The notes: generated by a model not told the origin, from the letters alone. Counted from the first letter of the stretch, positions 8,705 through 18,335 are shown. The stretch: 43,652 nucleotides of DNA from Akkermansia muciniphila (GCA_945898055.1 CAMDGV010000002.1:105666-149317); one strand, 5' to 3'. Translations and numbers: made by a program.

Positions 8705-11464
8705 ATGAAAAGACCACCTCGGCATCTTGATAATCGAACGGCGACCCTTTTGGCCCGCCCGTTTTCGGGTTTTTTCGGCCTGATTTATGCCGCTTTGATT
8801 TGGATAACTCCACCATCGACGGATGCCGCCTCTAAACCCGGGTTGACTCCTCCCGCGGCAAAGCCTTCTGCTGAGTCTGTTTGGTGGTCGTTAAAACCCC
8901 TGATTCAACCCACTGTGCCAAGCCTAAAGTTCGGTCAATATCGGATCACTAATCCGATTGATTCCTTTGTGGTTGCCACTTTGGCCGTGCACGGGATTCA
9001 GCAATCCCCAGAGGCAGATCGCCGAACACTTCTGCGCCGTCTCTCTTTCGATCTCACTGGTTTGCCACCCTCTCCCCAAGAGATTGAACACTTTATTTCT
9101 GACCCGAGTGCTAGGGCTTACGAAAATCAAGTCGACCGCCTCCTCGCCTCACCTCACTACGGCGAACGTTGGGCTCGGCACTGGTTGGATGTTGTTCATT
9201 ACGGCGAAACCCATGGCTACGATAAGGATCAGCCTCGTCCCAATGCTTGGCCCTATCGCGATTATGTGGTTCGCAGCTTTAACGAGGACAAACCCTACGC
9301 CCGCTTCATTCAAGAACAGTTGGCAGGCGACTCTCTCTTCCCCGACACCCGCGACGGCTTCGAGGCCCTTGGATTTATTTCAGCGGGCCCATGGGATTTC
9401 ATCGGTCATGCCGAAGTGCCTGAAACCAAAATGGACGGCTTAGTGGCCCGCCATCTCGATCGCGACGACATGGTGGCAACCACGTTTCAAACCTTTAACA
9501 GTCTCACTGTTCAATGCGCTCAATGTCACGACCACAAATTCGATCCTATCGCTCAGGAAGAGTATTATCGCCTTCAATCGGTGTTCAGTGCCGTGGATCG
9601 TGCCGATAAACCCTATGATACAGATCCAATTGTCGCGCGCGCTCGACGAGAATTAACCGCACGCCAAAAGCTTCTTGTCGCCCGCAAATCGGAGATAGAT
9701 CGTTTGATCATTGAACGTGCCGGATCACCACTGATCCAACTGGATAAAAAAGTGGGTGCCCTTAGTAAGTCCATGGCGATCAGTGAAGCGATGGGATACC
9801 ACAGTGCAATTGAGACCAAACAAGCGGTCGAAAAATGGGTTCAAGTTGATCTGGGTAGCCCGCGTCCCCTTGTCAAAATTGTCCTTCATCCCTGCAAAGA
9901 TGATTTCAATGGGATCGGCGAGGGCTTCGGTTTTCCTCTTCGATTTAAAGTGGAGACTTCGGATGATCCTGACTTTAAGAAGGCTGTTTTTCTCGCGGTC
10001 GACTCGACCTCTACCGATTATGTAAATCCAAAGTTAAAGCCTGTAGGAATCGAGTTGGGGCAACGACTCACCCGCTTTATCCGCGTTACTGCCACTAAGC
10101 TCGCTCCTCGACAAAATGATTATATTTTCGCCTTAGCTGAACTGAATGCGGTGTTGATCGATGGAAGCAATGTTGCTCGGAATGCGGCCGTCTCGGCACT
10201 GGATTCGATTGAAGCCCCGGTTCGTTGGCAAAAGTTAAATCTTACCGACGGTTGGCAACCCGGCGCTAGCTCCGTCGAAGGTAAGGAACTACTGGAGCTA
10301 AAAGCTGAACGGATCACGTTGCTCACCCAAGCCACCTCTGCGTCGGACCGGTCAACTTTGGCCAGTATCCAATTAGCCCTAGCCGAGGCGACGAATGCTC
10401 TCGGAACGCTGCCCGCAACCGACAAGGTCTTCGTGGGCGCTGTCCATCAGGGATCTGGGGCCTTCCTTGGAACGGGCTCAAAAGGGGGCAAGCCACGAAC
10501 CATCCGTGTTCTCAATCGCGGTAGTATCCAAAGTCCAGGAAAGGAAGTCAGCCCTGCGGCCTTGAGTTGTCTTCCCGGTGTGCCCGCTGATTTTAATCTA
10601 GCCTCCGATCATCCGGAGGGCGCCCGCCGCGCTGCCCTCGCTCAATGGTTGGCTCGAACCGACAACCCACTCACTTGGCGTTCAGCCGTTAATCGAGTGT
10701 GGCACTACCACTTCGGACGCGGGATCGTCGACAGTCCCAATGACTTTGGTCGTATGGGTGGACTTCCGACCCATCCAGAACTTCTCGACTGGTTAGCAGC
10801 CGATTTCCGCGATGGAGGACACTCTTTTAAGAAATTACATCGACTGATTGTCACCAGCGCTACCTATCGGCAAAGCTCAGCGCGGGTTCCCGCTTTCGAT
10901 GCTTTGGATTCGGACAACCGTTATCTGTGGCGATCTAATCGTCGCAAGCTCGATGCCGAATCACTGCGCGATTCGGTCTTGAAGGTTTCAGGGGTGCTAA
11001 ACCTCAAAATGGGCGGTCCTAGCTTCCGTGACTTTGTCATCGAAAAGCCGGAACACTCTCCTCATTATGAATACCAACTCCATGACCCAGAGGATCCTCT
11101 GTCCCATCGACGATCAATCTATCGGTTTATCGTCCGATCCCAACAGCAACCGTTTATGACCACTCTCGACTGTGCCGATCCCTCCATTCAAGTGGGTCGC
11201 CGGAATGAAAGTCTCTCTCCATTACAAGCCTTGGCGCTGATGAATAATTCTCTGATGCTCACCATGTCTAAACGCTTTGCCGCTCGTCTCGATAACCCGT
11301 CTGGCGATCTTCAATCCAAAGTGGCTACCGCCCATTATGAGGCGCTCGGACATCCTGCCTCGCCGGCCGATACTCAGGCACTTGTGGCCTATGCTTCTGA
11401 GTTTGGCCTGCCCAATCTTTGTCGCCTCTTGTTTAACTTGAACGAGTTTACTTTTGTCGACTGA
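8705..11464 (+). CDS. DUF1549-DUF1553 protein without N-terminal cytochrome domain
   Basis: Protein of 919 residues, exported by a signal/anchor near residues 22-40 (FFGLIYAALIWITPP). DUF1549 lies at about 80-310 (DRRTLLRRLSFDLTGLPPSP, ERWARHWLDVVHYGETHGYD) with a CxxCH in CAQCHDHKFDPIAQEEYYR near 278. Residues about 355-480 look like an F5/8 type C (discoidin) domain (GYHSAI, KWVQVDLGSPRPLVKIVL, FRVETSDDP-like), a likely ligand-binding module. DUF1553 occupies about 645-915 (SAVNRVWHYHFGRGIV, SPNDFGRMGGLPTHPELLDW, TSATYRQSS, SLSPLQALALMNN). Unlike the paralogue at 4003-7113 it has no PSCyt1 haem domain at the N-terminus. The next gene, DUF1501, starts 27 bases after its stop, so the two are almost surely co-transcribed. 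Confidence 0.9.
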   Translation: MKRPPRHLDNRTATLLARPFSGFFGLIYAALIWITPPSTDAASKPGLTPPAAKPSAESVWWSLKPLIQPTVPSLKFGQYRITNPIDSFVVATLAVHGIQQSPEADRRTLLRRLSFDLTGLPPSPQEIEHFISDPSARAYENQVDRLLASPHYGERWARHWLDVVHYGETHGYDKDQPRPNAWPYRDYVVRSFNEDKPYARFIQEQLAGDSLFPDTRDGFEALGFISAGPWDFIGHAEVPETKMDGLVARHLDRDDMVATTFQTFNSLTVQCAQCHDHKFDPIAQEEYYRLQSVFSAVDRADKPYDTDPIVARARRELTARQKLLVARKSEIDRLIIERAGSPLIQLDKKVGALSKSMAISEAMGYHSAIETKQAVEKWVQVDLGSPRPLVKIVLHPCKDDFNGIGEGFGFPLRFKVETSDDPDFKKAVFLAVDSTSTDYVNPKLKPVGIELGQRLTRFIRVTATKLAPRQNDYIFALAELNAVLIDGSNVARNAAVSALDSIEAPVRWQKLNLTDGWQPGASSVEGKELLELKAERITLLTQATSASDRSTLASIQLALAEATNALGTLPATDKVFVGAVHQGSGAFLGTGSKGGKPRTIRVLNRGSIQSPGKEVSPAALSCLPGVPADFNLASDHPEGARRAALAQWLARTDNPLTWRSAVNRVWHYHFGRGIVDSPNDFGRMGGLPTHPELLDWLAADFRDGGHSFKKLHRLIVTSATYRQSSARVPAFDALDSDNRYLWRSNRRKLDAESLRDSVLKVSGVLNLKMGGPSFRDFVIEKPEHSPHYEYQLHDPEDPLSHRRSIYRFIVRSQQQPFMTTLDCADPSIQVGRRNESLSPLQALALMNNSLMLTMSKRFAARLDNPSGDLQSKVATAHYEALGHPASPADTQALVAYASEFGLPNLCRLLFNLNEFTFVD

Positions 11465-11491
11465 CTTTGCTTTTCCTCGAAACTCAGATTC

Positions 11492-13084
11492 ATGACTCCC
11501 CCGTTTAAGAATTCTACGGCAACTAATCCCCGATCAATGGATTCAGCGAACCGTGGTCAAGGATCACTTTGGCATCGCTCTGGCTCATCTAACAACCCAC
11601 TCGATCACTCTCCTCATTCGCGACGCGAATTTCTCTGGCGATCCGGTGGCGGCTTGGGGGGTATCGCTCTCACGAGTCTTCTCGAAGGGGAAGGCCTACT
11701 GGCTACCAAGGCTTCGGCCTCGACAACCTCACCTCATATCGCTGTTCCGCACCACCAGCCGAAAGCAAAAAGGGTCATACAATTATTTATGGGTGGCGCG
11801 GCCAGCCACCTAGATCTCTTCGACTACAAAGCAGAACTGATAAAACGAGACGGTCAAAAAAGTGACTTTGGCGAGGCGGTAGAGGCTTTTCAAGATGGTC
11901 TTGGCCCTTGGATGAAACCGGTCTGGCCCTTCAAACCCTACGGTCAATCAGGGCGAATGCTGGGAGAAACGGTGTCAGCTCTTGGTGCCGTTGCCGATGA
12001 ACTCGCCTTCGTCCATAACTTGGTGGGCAAGACCGGTATCCATAGCCAAGCCACCTATCTGCAGTCGACCGGTTTTCAGTTACCCGGTTTCCCAGGAATG
12101 GGTTCTTGGGTCAGCTACGGACTAGGTACCATCAACGAAAACTTGCCGGCGTTCGTCGTCCTCCCAGACCATCGTGGCTTTGCTTCTAATGGCCCAAAAA
12201 ACTGGGACTCCGCTTTCCTCCCGGGTCAGCACGCTGGAACGATTATTTACCCAGGCCAAGAAACTCCGATCGCGGACCTTTTTCCCGGTAAATCGGGTAA
12301 CTATGTGTCTCCAAAAAGCGAGGCCGCAACCCTGTCCCTCCTCACTCGATTTAATCGAGAACATGCCTCAGTTCGCGAGGGAGATACTCGTTTGGAAGCT
12401 CGAATTCGCAGCTACGAACTGGCAGCTCGGATGCAGTTGGCGGCTCCTGAGGCCATGGATATTTCGCGGGAACCTGATTCACTCCTCGCTCTCTACGGCA
12501 TTCAGAGGAATCCCCCCACTTGGCCCAAAGAAATCAATGATGCTGAAGAAATGGATTGTTTTGGGCGCAAATGCATCGTGGCCCGAAGACTCATCGAAAG
12601 GGGGGTTCGCTTTGTTCAGATCTGGAGCGGTAATGACAACGGATATCCACGTCGTAACTGGGATTCTCACGAAGATATCCGACGCGATCATGGGCCCCTT
12701 TCCATGGGCTTTGCGCGAGGCGCCGCTGCCTTGATTCAAGATCTCAAACAACGGGGACTGCTCGACGACACACTCATTCTCTGGACCACCGAATTCGGTC
12801 GTATGCCCTCCTCACAAGGGGGCAAAGGTCGTGATCATAATCCTTTTTGCTTCACCAATTGGTTGTGTGGCGGAGGCATTCGCGGTGGAGCGACCGTCGG
12901 CGAAAGTGATCAATGGGGCTACAAACCACTCGATCGTAAACACTCGACTTCGGTCTACGATATCCATGCCACGATCCTGCACCTCCTTGGCATCGAACAC
13001 ACTCGGCTTACTTTTCGTGCCAACGGCGTCGATCGTCGCTTAACTGACGTCCACGGAGATGTCATTTCAGGCTTGCTAGCCTGA
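11492..13084 (+). CDS. DUF1501 family protein, second copy
   Basis: Protein of 530 residues in the same family as the product of 2574-4025. The N-terminal extension of about 45 residues is followed by a clear twin-arginine signal, SRREFLWRSGGGLGG, then a short hydrophobic run, indicating Tat export. Landmarks: FMGGAASHLDLFDYKAELI, GMGSWVSYGLG, GVRFVQIWSG, RRNWDSHEDI, LWTTEFGRMP, GRDHNPFCFTNWLCGGG and the terminal RLTDVHGDVISGLLA. Conserved His/Asp positions of the alkaline-phosphatase-like fold appear to be kept, but no activity is established for the family. It follows the DUF1549/1553 gene by 27 bases and is separated from the amidohydrolase by 211 bases. An internal ATG (MDSANRGQ) is an alternative start and would not affect the export signal. 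Confidence 0.9.
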   Translation: MTPPFKNSTATNPRSMDSANRGQGSLWHRSGSSNNPLDHSPHSRREFLWRSGGGLGGIALTSLLEGEGLLATKASASTTSPHIAVPHHQPKAKRVIQLFMGGAASHLDLFDYKAELIKRDGQKSDFGEAVEAFQDGLGPWMKPVWPFKPYGQSGRMLGETVSALGAVADELAFVHNLVGKTGIHSQATYLQSTGFQLPGFPGMGSWVSYGLGTINENLPAFVVLPDHRGFASNGPKNWDSAFLPGQHAGTIIYPGQETPIADLFPGKSGNYVSPKSEAATLSLLTRFNREHASVREGDTRLEARIRSYELAARMQLAAPEAMDISREPDSLLALYGIQRNPPTWPKEINDAEEMDCFGRKCIVARRLIERGVRFVQIWSGNDNGYPRRNWDSHEDIRRDHGPLSMGFARGAAALIQDLKQRGLLDDTLILWTTEFGRMPSSQGGKGRDHNPFCFTNWLCGGGIRGGATVGESDQWGYKPLDRKHSTSVYDIHATILHLLGIEHTRLTFRANGVDRRLTDVHGDVISGLLA

Positions 13085-13295
13085 CCCCGAATCTCCATCG
13101 ATCGAGTCATCGCCCCCCTCTCAAGAGGGTGTTACCGCTCTTCATCCTCGCTGCTAGGTTCTAAAAACAAGACGTCCACTGGATTTAAATTTTTAGTCAT
13201 TGCCCTGAGGTCAAAACTTATTTGTCTTAACGCACTCCCAAAGAAGATCCAGACCGCTTCTCGACTTCTCTAAATCACCCAATAAAGTCGCTCCG

Positions 13296-16166
13296 ATGAT
13301 CCGCAGGCTTATTACTGTGTCCTTCGCTTCTTTTGTCGCCTTGGGACTCCCCAAATGGGCGGCAGCGGAAGAACTATCGCCCCCAGGCTTCAGACCGTCC
13401 GCCCACGGGTTTCATGCGCTGGTTGGTGCTAAAGTCGTCCTCCGTCCTGGCACCTCATTCACCAATGGTACAATCGTGATTCGCGACGGTACCATTACCG
13501 CCGTGGGACCGAATCTTCCTGCACCGGATGGAGCACGAATTTGGGATCTTTCGGGTGCAGTGATTTATGCTGGTTTTATTGACCCTTATTTCAATATTGA
13601 TGCGAAAGAGGCCCCTGTCAGTACCTCCGGTAGCGAACCTATTTCAGGCGGCCTCACTTCCGGTGGCCCACGCTATTTCGGGGTCGCCGGCGAGGAACGT
13701 GATCCCGGCCGAATCGGACCCGGACACGGAATTCCTGATATCACCCCAGAGCGCCGGATGGTGGACGCCTTATCCCCAAATCCCAAAGCGTTGAAAGAAA
13801 TGCGTGAACTGGGCTTCACAGCGGCCAATATTGTACCGAAAACGGGACTTCTTCGCGGGCGCTCCGCTGCAGTGCAACTGGGGGAAAGTTCCCCCAACAG
13901 CGCCCTTCTTCGGGCTGAAACTTCGCATCACGCTGCCTTTTCGACTGGCCACAGTGGGGACGGCTATCCGAATTCGCTGATGGGTGCCATTGCCGCTATC
14001 CGACAATCTTTCCTCGATGCGAGTTGGTATCAAAAAGATTACCAAGATTACCAAACTCGCCCCTCTCAGCGATCGCGTCCCACTTTCAATGCGGCACTAG
14101 ATGCTTTGGCTCCACTTACCCTTGGTTCCTCTGCCCTTCCACTGGTGTTCGAATCAGGCAGCGTTCTCATGCAAGACCGCGCCACCCAACTGTGCGCCGA
14201 GTTCGGCTTGGTTCCTCAACTGGTTGCGTGCGGACAGGAATGGCGGCGCCCCGATCTCATTCGCCAAATTGCCGCCAAAAAAATCCCTTTCATTGTTCCT
14301 CTTCGCTTTCCTGCTTTGCCTAAATTTCCCGATGAGACCGACTGGGAAGAGGTTTCGCTGGATCTTTTACGTGCTTGGGATTGGGCGCCAGAAAACCCCG
14401 CATTTCTCCGTCAATCCGGTGCCGAAATTGCCCTCACCACCTACGGATTGACCGATAAAAAATCTTTCCGAACCGCGCTCGGATCGGCCCTCGATCGGGG
14501 TCTTAGTGAAGACGATGCCCTCGCCGCCTTAACCACTGTCCCAGCAACCCTCTGCGGATTGGGAGCGCGTTTAGGTGAAATCAGCACCGGTCGCATCGCC
14601 AATCTTACCGTCTGTGATGCCCCAGGCTACTTTGATTCCGAGACGCGAGTCCGTGCGGTTTGGATTGATGGCATCCACTACGAAAGTGATGCCACCTTAA
14701 AACCAAAGAAAGAGCTTAAACCGGAGGAAACCAAAAAGAAGAAGGCCTCCCAAGAACTCTCCAAAAAGCGCGTTGCTCGACCTCCCAACGAGGGGCGTGG
14801 TCCCTCCACCAATCCTCCCGCTCTGCGCATCCGCAATGCCACTCTTTGGACCAGTAGCCCTCAGGGCATCCTCACCCACGGCGATCTGGTGGTGCGCGAG
14901 GGTCGGATTGAGTCCGTCGGTGGAACGTCTAAACCGGGGGTTTATCACGAAATCGACGGAACAGGACTCCATGTGGCCCCGGGCATTATTGATTGCCACT
15001 CGCACTCGATGATTCTCGGTGCGGTCAACGAAGCCACGCTTCCCAGCACCGCAATGGTGCGAATCGCTGATGTCATCAATTCGGAGACGGACACGTTTCA
15101 TCAACAATTGGCGGGAGGCACTACCGTGGCTAATCTGCTCCACGGTTCCGCCAATCCTATCGGCGGACAAAACGCCGTCATCAAACTTCGAAACGGTGCT
15201 CTACCCGGAAAACTCCTCCTCGAAGGTGCTCCATCCGGTATCAAATTCGCACTGGGCGAGAACGTTAAACAATCCAATTGGGGCGAAAAAAACGTCACCC
15301 GATTCCCTCAAACCCGCATGGGCGTCGCCACTTTCTATATTAACCGCTTCACCGCTGCCCAACAGCACCGTGCGGCACTTCTCAAAGGATCTAATGAAGA
15401 CGGTTCCCCCGTCCGTCCAGACCTTGAACTAGCCGCTCTTGTTGAGATTCTCGAGGGAAAAAGACGCATCCATTGCCACAGTTATCGGCAGGACGAAATT
15501 CTCGCTTTCCTTCGGATTATGGACTCCTTCGGCGTGCGGGTCGCTACTTTTCAACATGTTCTTGAAGGTTATAAAGTCGCCGATGAATTGGCCCGTCACG
15601 GTGCTGGGGCGAGTTCCTTCTCTGATTGGTGGGCCTACAAAGTAGAGGTCTTTGACGCTATCCCCTATTCGGGTAGCTTAATGCAGCAAAGAGGGGTCAC
15701 GGTCAGCTTCAATTCAGACTCCAGCGATTTTGCCCGCCGCCTCAATTTTGAAGCCGCAAAAGCGGTCAAATACGGGGGGACTCCTGAGCCTGATGCTCTC
15801 AACTTCGTCACCATTAATCCGGCTAAACAACTCGGGATCGAAGCTCGAGTCGGATCTCTGGAACCCGGGAAGGATGCTGATTTTTCTCTCTGGACTGGGT
15901 CCCCGCTCGATTCTTCAAGCCTGTGTCTCGAGACTTGGATCGATGGATCACGCTACTTTCGGCGCTCCGACGAAGCGACTCGTTCCGAAGCCTTAAAGAC
16001 CGAAAGGAAAGCTCTCATCGCCAAAGCAAAGCAAATTGCCGACGGCCCAAGCGAAGCAAGTGCCACCGAAGGTGCTCGAAAACACTTCTTCGCCCGCGCT
16101 CTCGAACAATCCCGTCACCTCGGGGTCTCCGAATGTCAGAATTGCCTGCTTCGGCAGGAGAACTAA
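13296..16166 (+). CDS. Exported tandem amidohydrolase (imidazolonepropionase-like), first half degenerate
   Basis: This 956-residue protein has a signal peptide (MIRRLITVSFASFVALGLPKW, ending near AAAEE) and two amidohydrolase-type halves. The first (about 40-460) has the composite beta-sandwich start (ALVGAKVVLRPG, GTIVIRDGTITAVG) but reads YAGFIDPYFNID where an active enzyme has GxIDxHxH. A Lys/Glu-rich linker (about 468-500) follows. The second half (about 508-890) has VAPGIIDCHSHSM with the metal-binding HxH, then a central HCHSYRQ, FQHVLEGYK, and SFNSDSSDFARR, and ends with GSLEPGKDADFSLW. This half should be a metal-dependent hydrolase acting on C-N bonds of cyclic or peptide-like substrates; the substrate is unknown. 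It precedes the BioF/KBL-like gene by 27 bases. The tail carries a short ECQNC. Confident of the family; the degenerate state of half one is read directly. Confidence 0.88.
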   Translation: MIRRLITVSFASFVALGLPKWAAAEELSPPGFRPSAHGFHALVGAKVVLRPGTSFTNGTIVIRDGTITAVGPNLPAPDGARIWDLSGAVIYAGFIDPYFNIDAKEAPVSTSGSEPISGGLTSGGPRYFGVAGEERDPGRIGPGHGIPDITPERRMVDALSPNPKALKEMRELGFTAANIVPKTGLLRGRSAAVQLGESSPNSALLRAETSHHAAFSTGHSGDGYPNSLMGAIAAIRQSFLDASWYQKDYQDYQTRPSQRSRPTFNAALDALAPLTLGSSALPLVFESGSVLMQDRATQLCAEFGLVPQLVACGQEWRRPDLIRQIAAKKIPFIVPLRFPALPKFPDETDWEEVSLDLLRAWDWAPENPAFLRQSGAEIALTTYGLTDKKSFRTALGSALDRGLSEDDALAALTTVPATLCGLGARLGEISTGRIANLTVCDAPGYFDSETRVRAVWIDGIHYESDATLKPKKELKPEETKKKKASQELSKKRVARPPNEGRGPSTNPPALRIRNATLWTSSPQGILTHGDLVVREGRIESVGGTSKPGVYHEIDGTGLHVAPGIIDCHSHSMILGAVNEATLPSTAMVRIADVINSETDTFHQQLAGGTTVANLLHGSANPIGGQNAVIKLRNGALPGKLLLEGAPSGIKFALGENVKQSNWGEKNVTRFPQTRMGVATFYINRFTAAQQHRAALLKGSNEDGSPVRPDLELAALVEILEGKRRIHCHSYRQDEILAFLRIMDSFGVRVATFQHVLEGYKVADELARHGAGASSFSDWWAYKVEVFDAIPYSGSLMQQRGVTVSFNSDSSDFARRLNFEAAKAVKYGGTPEPDALNFVTINPAKQLGIEARVGSLEPGKDADFSLWTGSPLDSSSLCLETWIDGSRYFRRSDEATRSEALKTERKALIAKAKQIADGPSEASATEGARKHFFARALEQSRHLGVSECQNCLLRQEN

Positions 16167-16193
16167 ACCAATCCAGCTTCCGGTCCTGATCTA

Positions 16194-17279
16194 ATGCTCG
16201 AATTTCTCGATAATACCCATGTCCGAGTTGGGCTAAAGCGTCTCGTCTACTTTGGCGGCTGCAATTATCTCGGACTCGCTTGGCATTCGTCACTCCAAGC
16301 GGCACTGGTCCGAGCCTCCGCTTCGGGCCCCTTCCAGACGGGGGCCTCTCGGCAAACCACCGGCGAACATCCGAAATTCCTTCAGACAGAACGAGCTATC
16401 GCTGGATTCTTCGGGACTGAATCTGCGGCCTTTTTTCCCACAGGTTACTTAGCTTCGATGGCCGCTCTCGATGGACTGCGTAATCGCATTGACTGCGTTC
16501 TAATCGACGCTGGAGCTCACCGCTGTCTGCGAGATGGGGCTCGGTTGACCGGACATCCTGTTATTGAATTTCCGCATCGAGATTCGAAGGGTTTGCGAAA
16601 GGCAATTCAGGCTTTGCCACGAGGCGCGGCACCTCTCGTGGCGACGGATGGCACAGGAGCCATTCGACCGGGCACCGCACCTTTGCAGGCCTTTCTTGAC
16701 CGACTGCCCTCGACTGGCCTTCTTGTGGTCGATGACGCCCACGGTGCCGGAGTCCTTGGGGCAACCGGACGAGGCTTGGTGGCACATCTCGGAATACAAG
16801 ATCCACGAGTCGTTCAGTGTGTTACCTTCGCCAAAGCATTTGCTACGGCAGGCGGTGCGGTTTTAGGAACAACCGATTTAATCAGCCAGATTCGAAACCT
16901 AGCGGGTGCCTACACGGGTTCGACAGCCCAACCCCTCTCACTCCTTGCCGCCGTCCAAGCGTCCCTTCGCTTAGTTCACCGTAACCCGGGTCGCATCCGA
17001 CGTTTCCAATCCAATCAGCGACTCTTCGCCGACGCTGTTCAACACTTAGCCCGCATGGAAACTGACCCTCAAACCCCAGTTAGTGTGCTCTACTCCCGGA
17101 ATGAACGAGAAGCGACCTCCCTTGCTACCGAGTTGATAAAAACGGGGATTCATCCGCCTTGGATTCGCTATCCCGGCGGTCCTGAAGGCGGATTTTTTCG
17201 TTTCGCTATTTCTGCCGCTCATCGCCCAGCTGAGATCCGAAGGTTAGCCTCAACCCTAACCACTCTACTCCAGCCTTGA
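16194..17279 (+). CDS. PLP-dependent alpha-oxoamine synthase (BioF/KBL family), short form
   Basis: Fold-type I PLP enzyme of 361 residues. Family signs are GGCNYLGLAWHSSLQAAL near the start, TGASRQTTGEH, the DDAHGAGVLGATGRG segment with cofactor-contacting Asp and His, and TFAKAFATAGGAVLG with the Lys that forms the PLP Schiff base. Members join an acyl-CoA to an amino acid with loss of CO2 (8-amino-7-oxononanoate synthase, 2-amino-3-ketobutyrate ligase, and others). The protein is about 20-35 residues shorter at the N-terminus than typical BioF. No other biotin gene or threonine dehydrogenase is present nearby; instead it follows the exported amidohydrolase by 27 bases. BioF is possible, but the product cannot be assigned from sequence alone. 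There is no signal peptide, so it is cytoplasmic. Confidence 0.85.
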   Translation: MLEFLDNTHVRVGLKRLVYFGGCNYLGLAWHSSLQAALVRASASGPFQTGASRQTTGEHPKFLQTERAIAGFFGTESAAFFPTGYLASMAALDGLRNRIDCVLIDAGAHRCLRDGARLTGHPVIEFPHRDSKGLRKAIQALPRGAAPLVATDGTGAIRPGTAPLQAFLDRLPSTGLLVVDDAHGAGVLGATGRGLVAHLGIQDPRVVQCVTFAKAFATAGGAVLGTTDLISQIRNLAGAYTGSTAQPLSLLAAVQASLRLVHRNPGRIRRFQSNQRLFADAVQHLARMETDPQTPVSVLYSRNEREATSLATELIKTGIHPPWIRYPGGPEGGFFRFAISAAHRPAEIRRLASTLTTLLQP

Positions 17280-17748
17280 GCCCTCAGGTCGAACTGAATT
17301 TTTTTCATAGAACACACCGAGAAAAGCAGGTTTGCCGTTAGTAGCCTTGGGTTCAAAAGTGCCGAGAGGAGCTAATTTTGTTCGGGTAATCTTGTGCTAA
17401 ATTCAAAGAAAAATCAGCCCTCCAAAAGCCAATTAAACGAAAAGACAACTCGGAATTAGAAATTAGTAAAAAGAGTTTCGCAACCGTCGATCGTCAGTGA
17501 ACCAAAACTCATTTCGGTAATCGGGACAACCCATGAAGCTCTTGGTTCCGCGGGCCGTGGCTGGTATTTCGGAAACTCCTCGCGCTAACCGGGCGCGTTG
17601 TCTGGAGACACTCAGAATTCAGCAGAATTCAGCAGACGCGGGCCACCACCAACTCCAACCACTTTCGATTTGCCAACAAGGGCCAGATTCTCATTCCCGC
17701 TTGGGTGCTCTGGGAGTTTCACCTCGAGAATGGAAGATTCACAAAAAA
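17280..17748. other. Intergenic stretch at the island edge
   Basis: No gene was identified in these 469 bases. The first half is A+T-rich. At 17613-17632 a 10-base unit, cagaattcag, is repeated twice in tandem. A short plus-strand open frame beginning at 17533 has no recognisable features and no ribosome site. The stretch separates the BioF/KBL-like gene from the broken Fic gene on the other strand and marks where the relic-rich island begins. Confidence 0.5.
17613..17632. repeat. 10-base tandem repeat x2
   Basis: Two adjacent copies of cagaattcag, followed by a partial third copy (cag). It could be a replication-slippage product or a remnant of a junction; it lies just outside the end of the Fic pseudogene. 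Confidence 0.6.
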
Positions 17749-18335
17749 TCAGGGGAAGAAGAACTCAAAGATCTTCGCCGGGAATACTAGTTTCAAAGGG
17801 ACCTTGGGACTGGGTGATTTAACAAGCCCCTCCTGTAGGTTGAGCTGATGATTTCAGCGCAAACCGTGCCTCCCTTTCTGGTAATTTCCTGCACACAAGT
17901 CCGCGGAATATCGCTCTCGGCAATCAGGATGCGCACCACGCGCATCAGTTCCTCGCGATAAAGTTCCATGTCGACTGCCTCAAACTGGAAGGAGCGATCA
18001 ACCTAGGTTCTGAGTGACGTTAATCCAAGCAGCTCGTTCATGAACTAGATCTGGTCAAACATCGTTTCGAGAAAAAACTAACAAAAGCCGCCAAGCTGCC
18101 ATCCGAGAGGTCTCCCCACCTGTCCAAATCGTTTCGTCGCCCGAGTGCTGGCATGCGTTGGGTCTCGTCCAACGAGAAATAGTGCACCAAGGTCCGCTGG
18201 GTAGCGCGAGGGGTGGTCTTGTACCTCTTGATCAGGTTCGAATAGTAGCAGTTCATTTCCCAGACCAAATTGACAACTAGGCGCAAGATCTCGGATGGGT
18301 GAATCTGCCCGGTGAGGCGACCGGATGAGGATAGG
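17749..18335 (-). pseudogene. Fic family protein, internally deleted and frameshifted
   Basis: Piecewise translation on the minus strand gives three segments in the order of a standard Fic-family protein. The N-terminal helices read SGRLTGQIHPSEIL...MNCYYSNLI, as in the MNCYYSNLIEGH segment of many Fic proteins. The reading then jumps to NDLDRWGDLSDGSLAAF, which matches the DLDGRGNLSEAALAEF segment found after the catalytic core. After a frame change in FVSFF it continues LETMFDQI, stop, FMNELLGLTSLRT, stop, then a winged-helix-like part (LIAESDIPRTCVQEITRKG, STYRRGLLN) and, in another frame, SPKVPLKLVFPAKIFEFFFP, like the usual Fic C-terminus. The Fic motif HPFxxGNGR is entirely missing, so AMPylation activity is impossible. 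At least two frameshifts, two stops and one large deletion are present. Assignment rests on family segment recall, not on a search. Confidence 0.75.

Noticed and set aside
13116-13129. Hairpin ccctc-tcaa-gaggg after the second DUF1501 gene
   Set aside because: Stem of only five pairs and no T-run, so not called a terminator.
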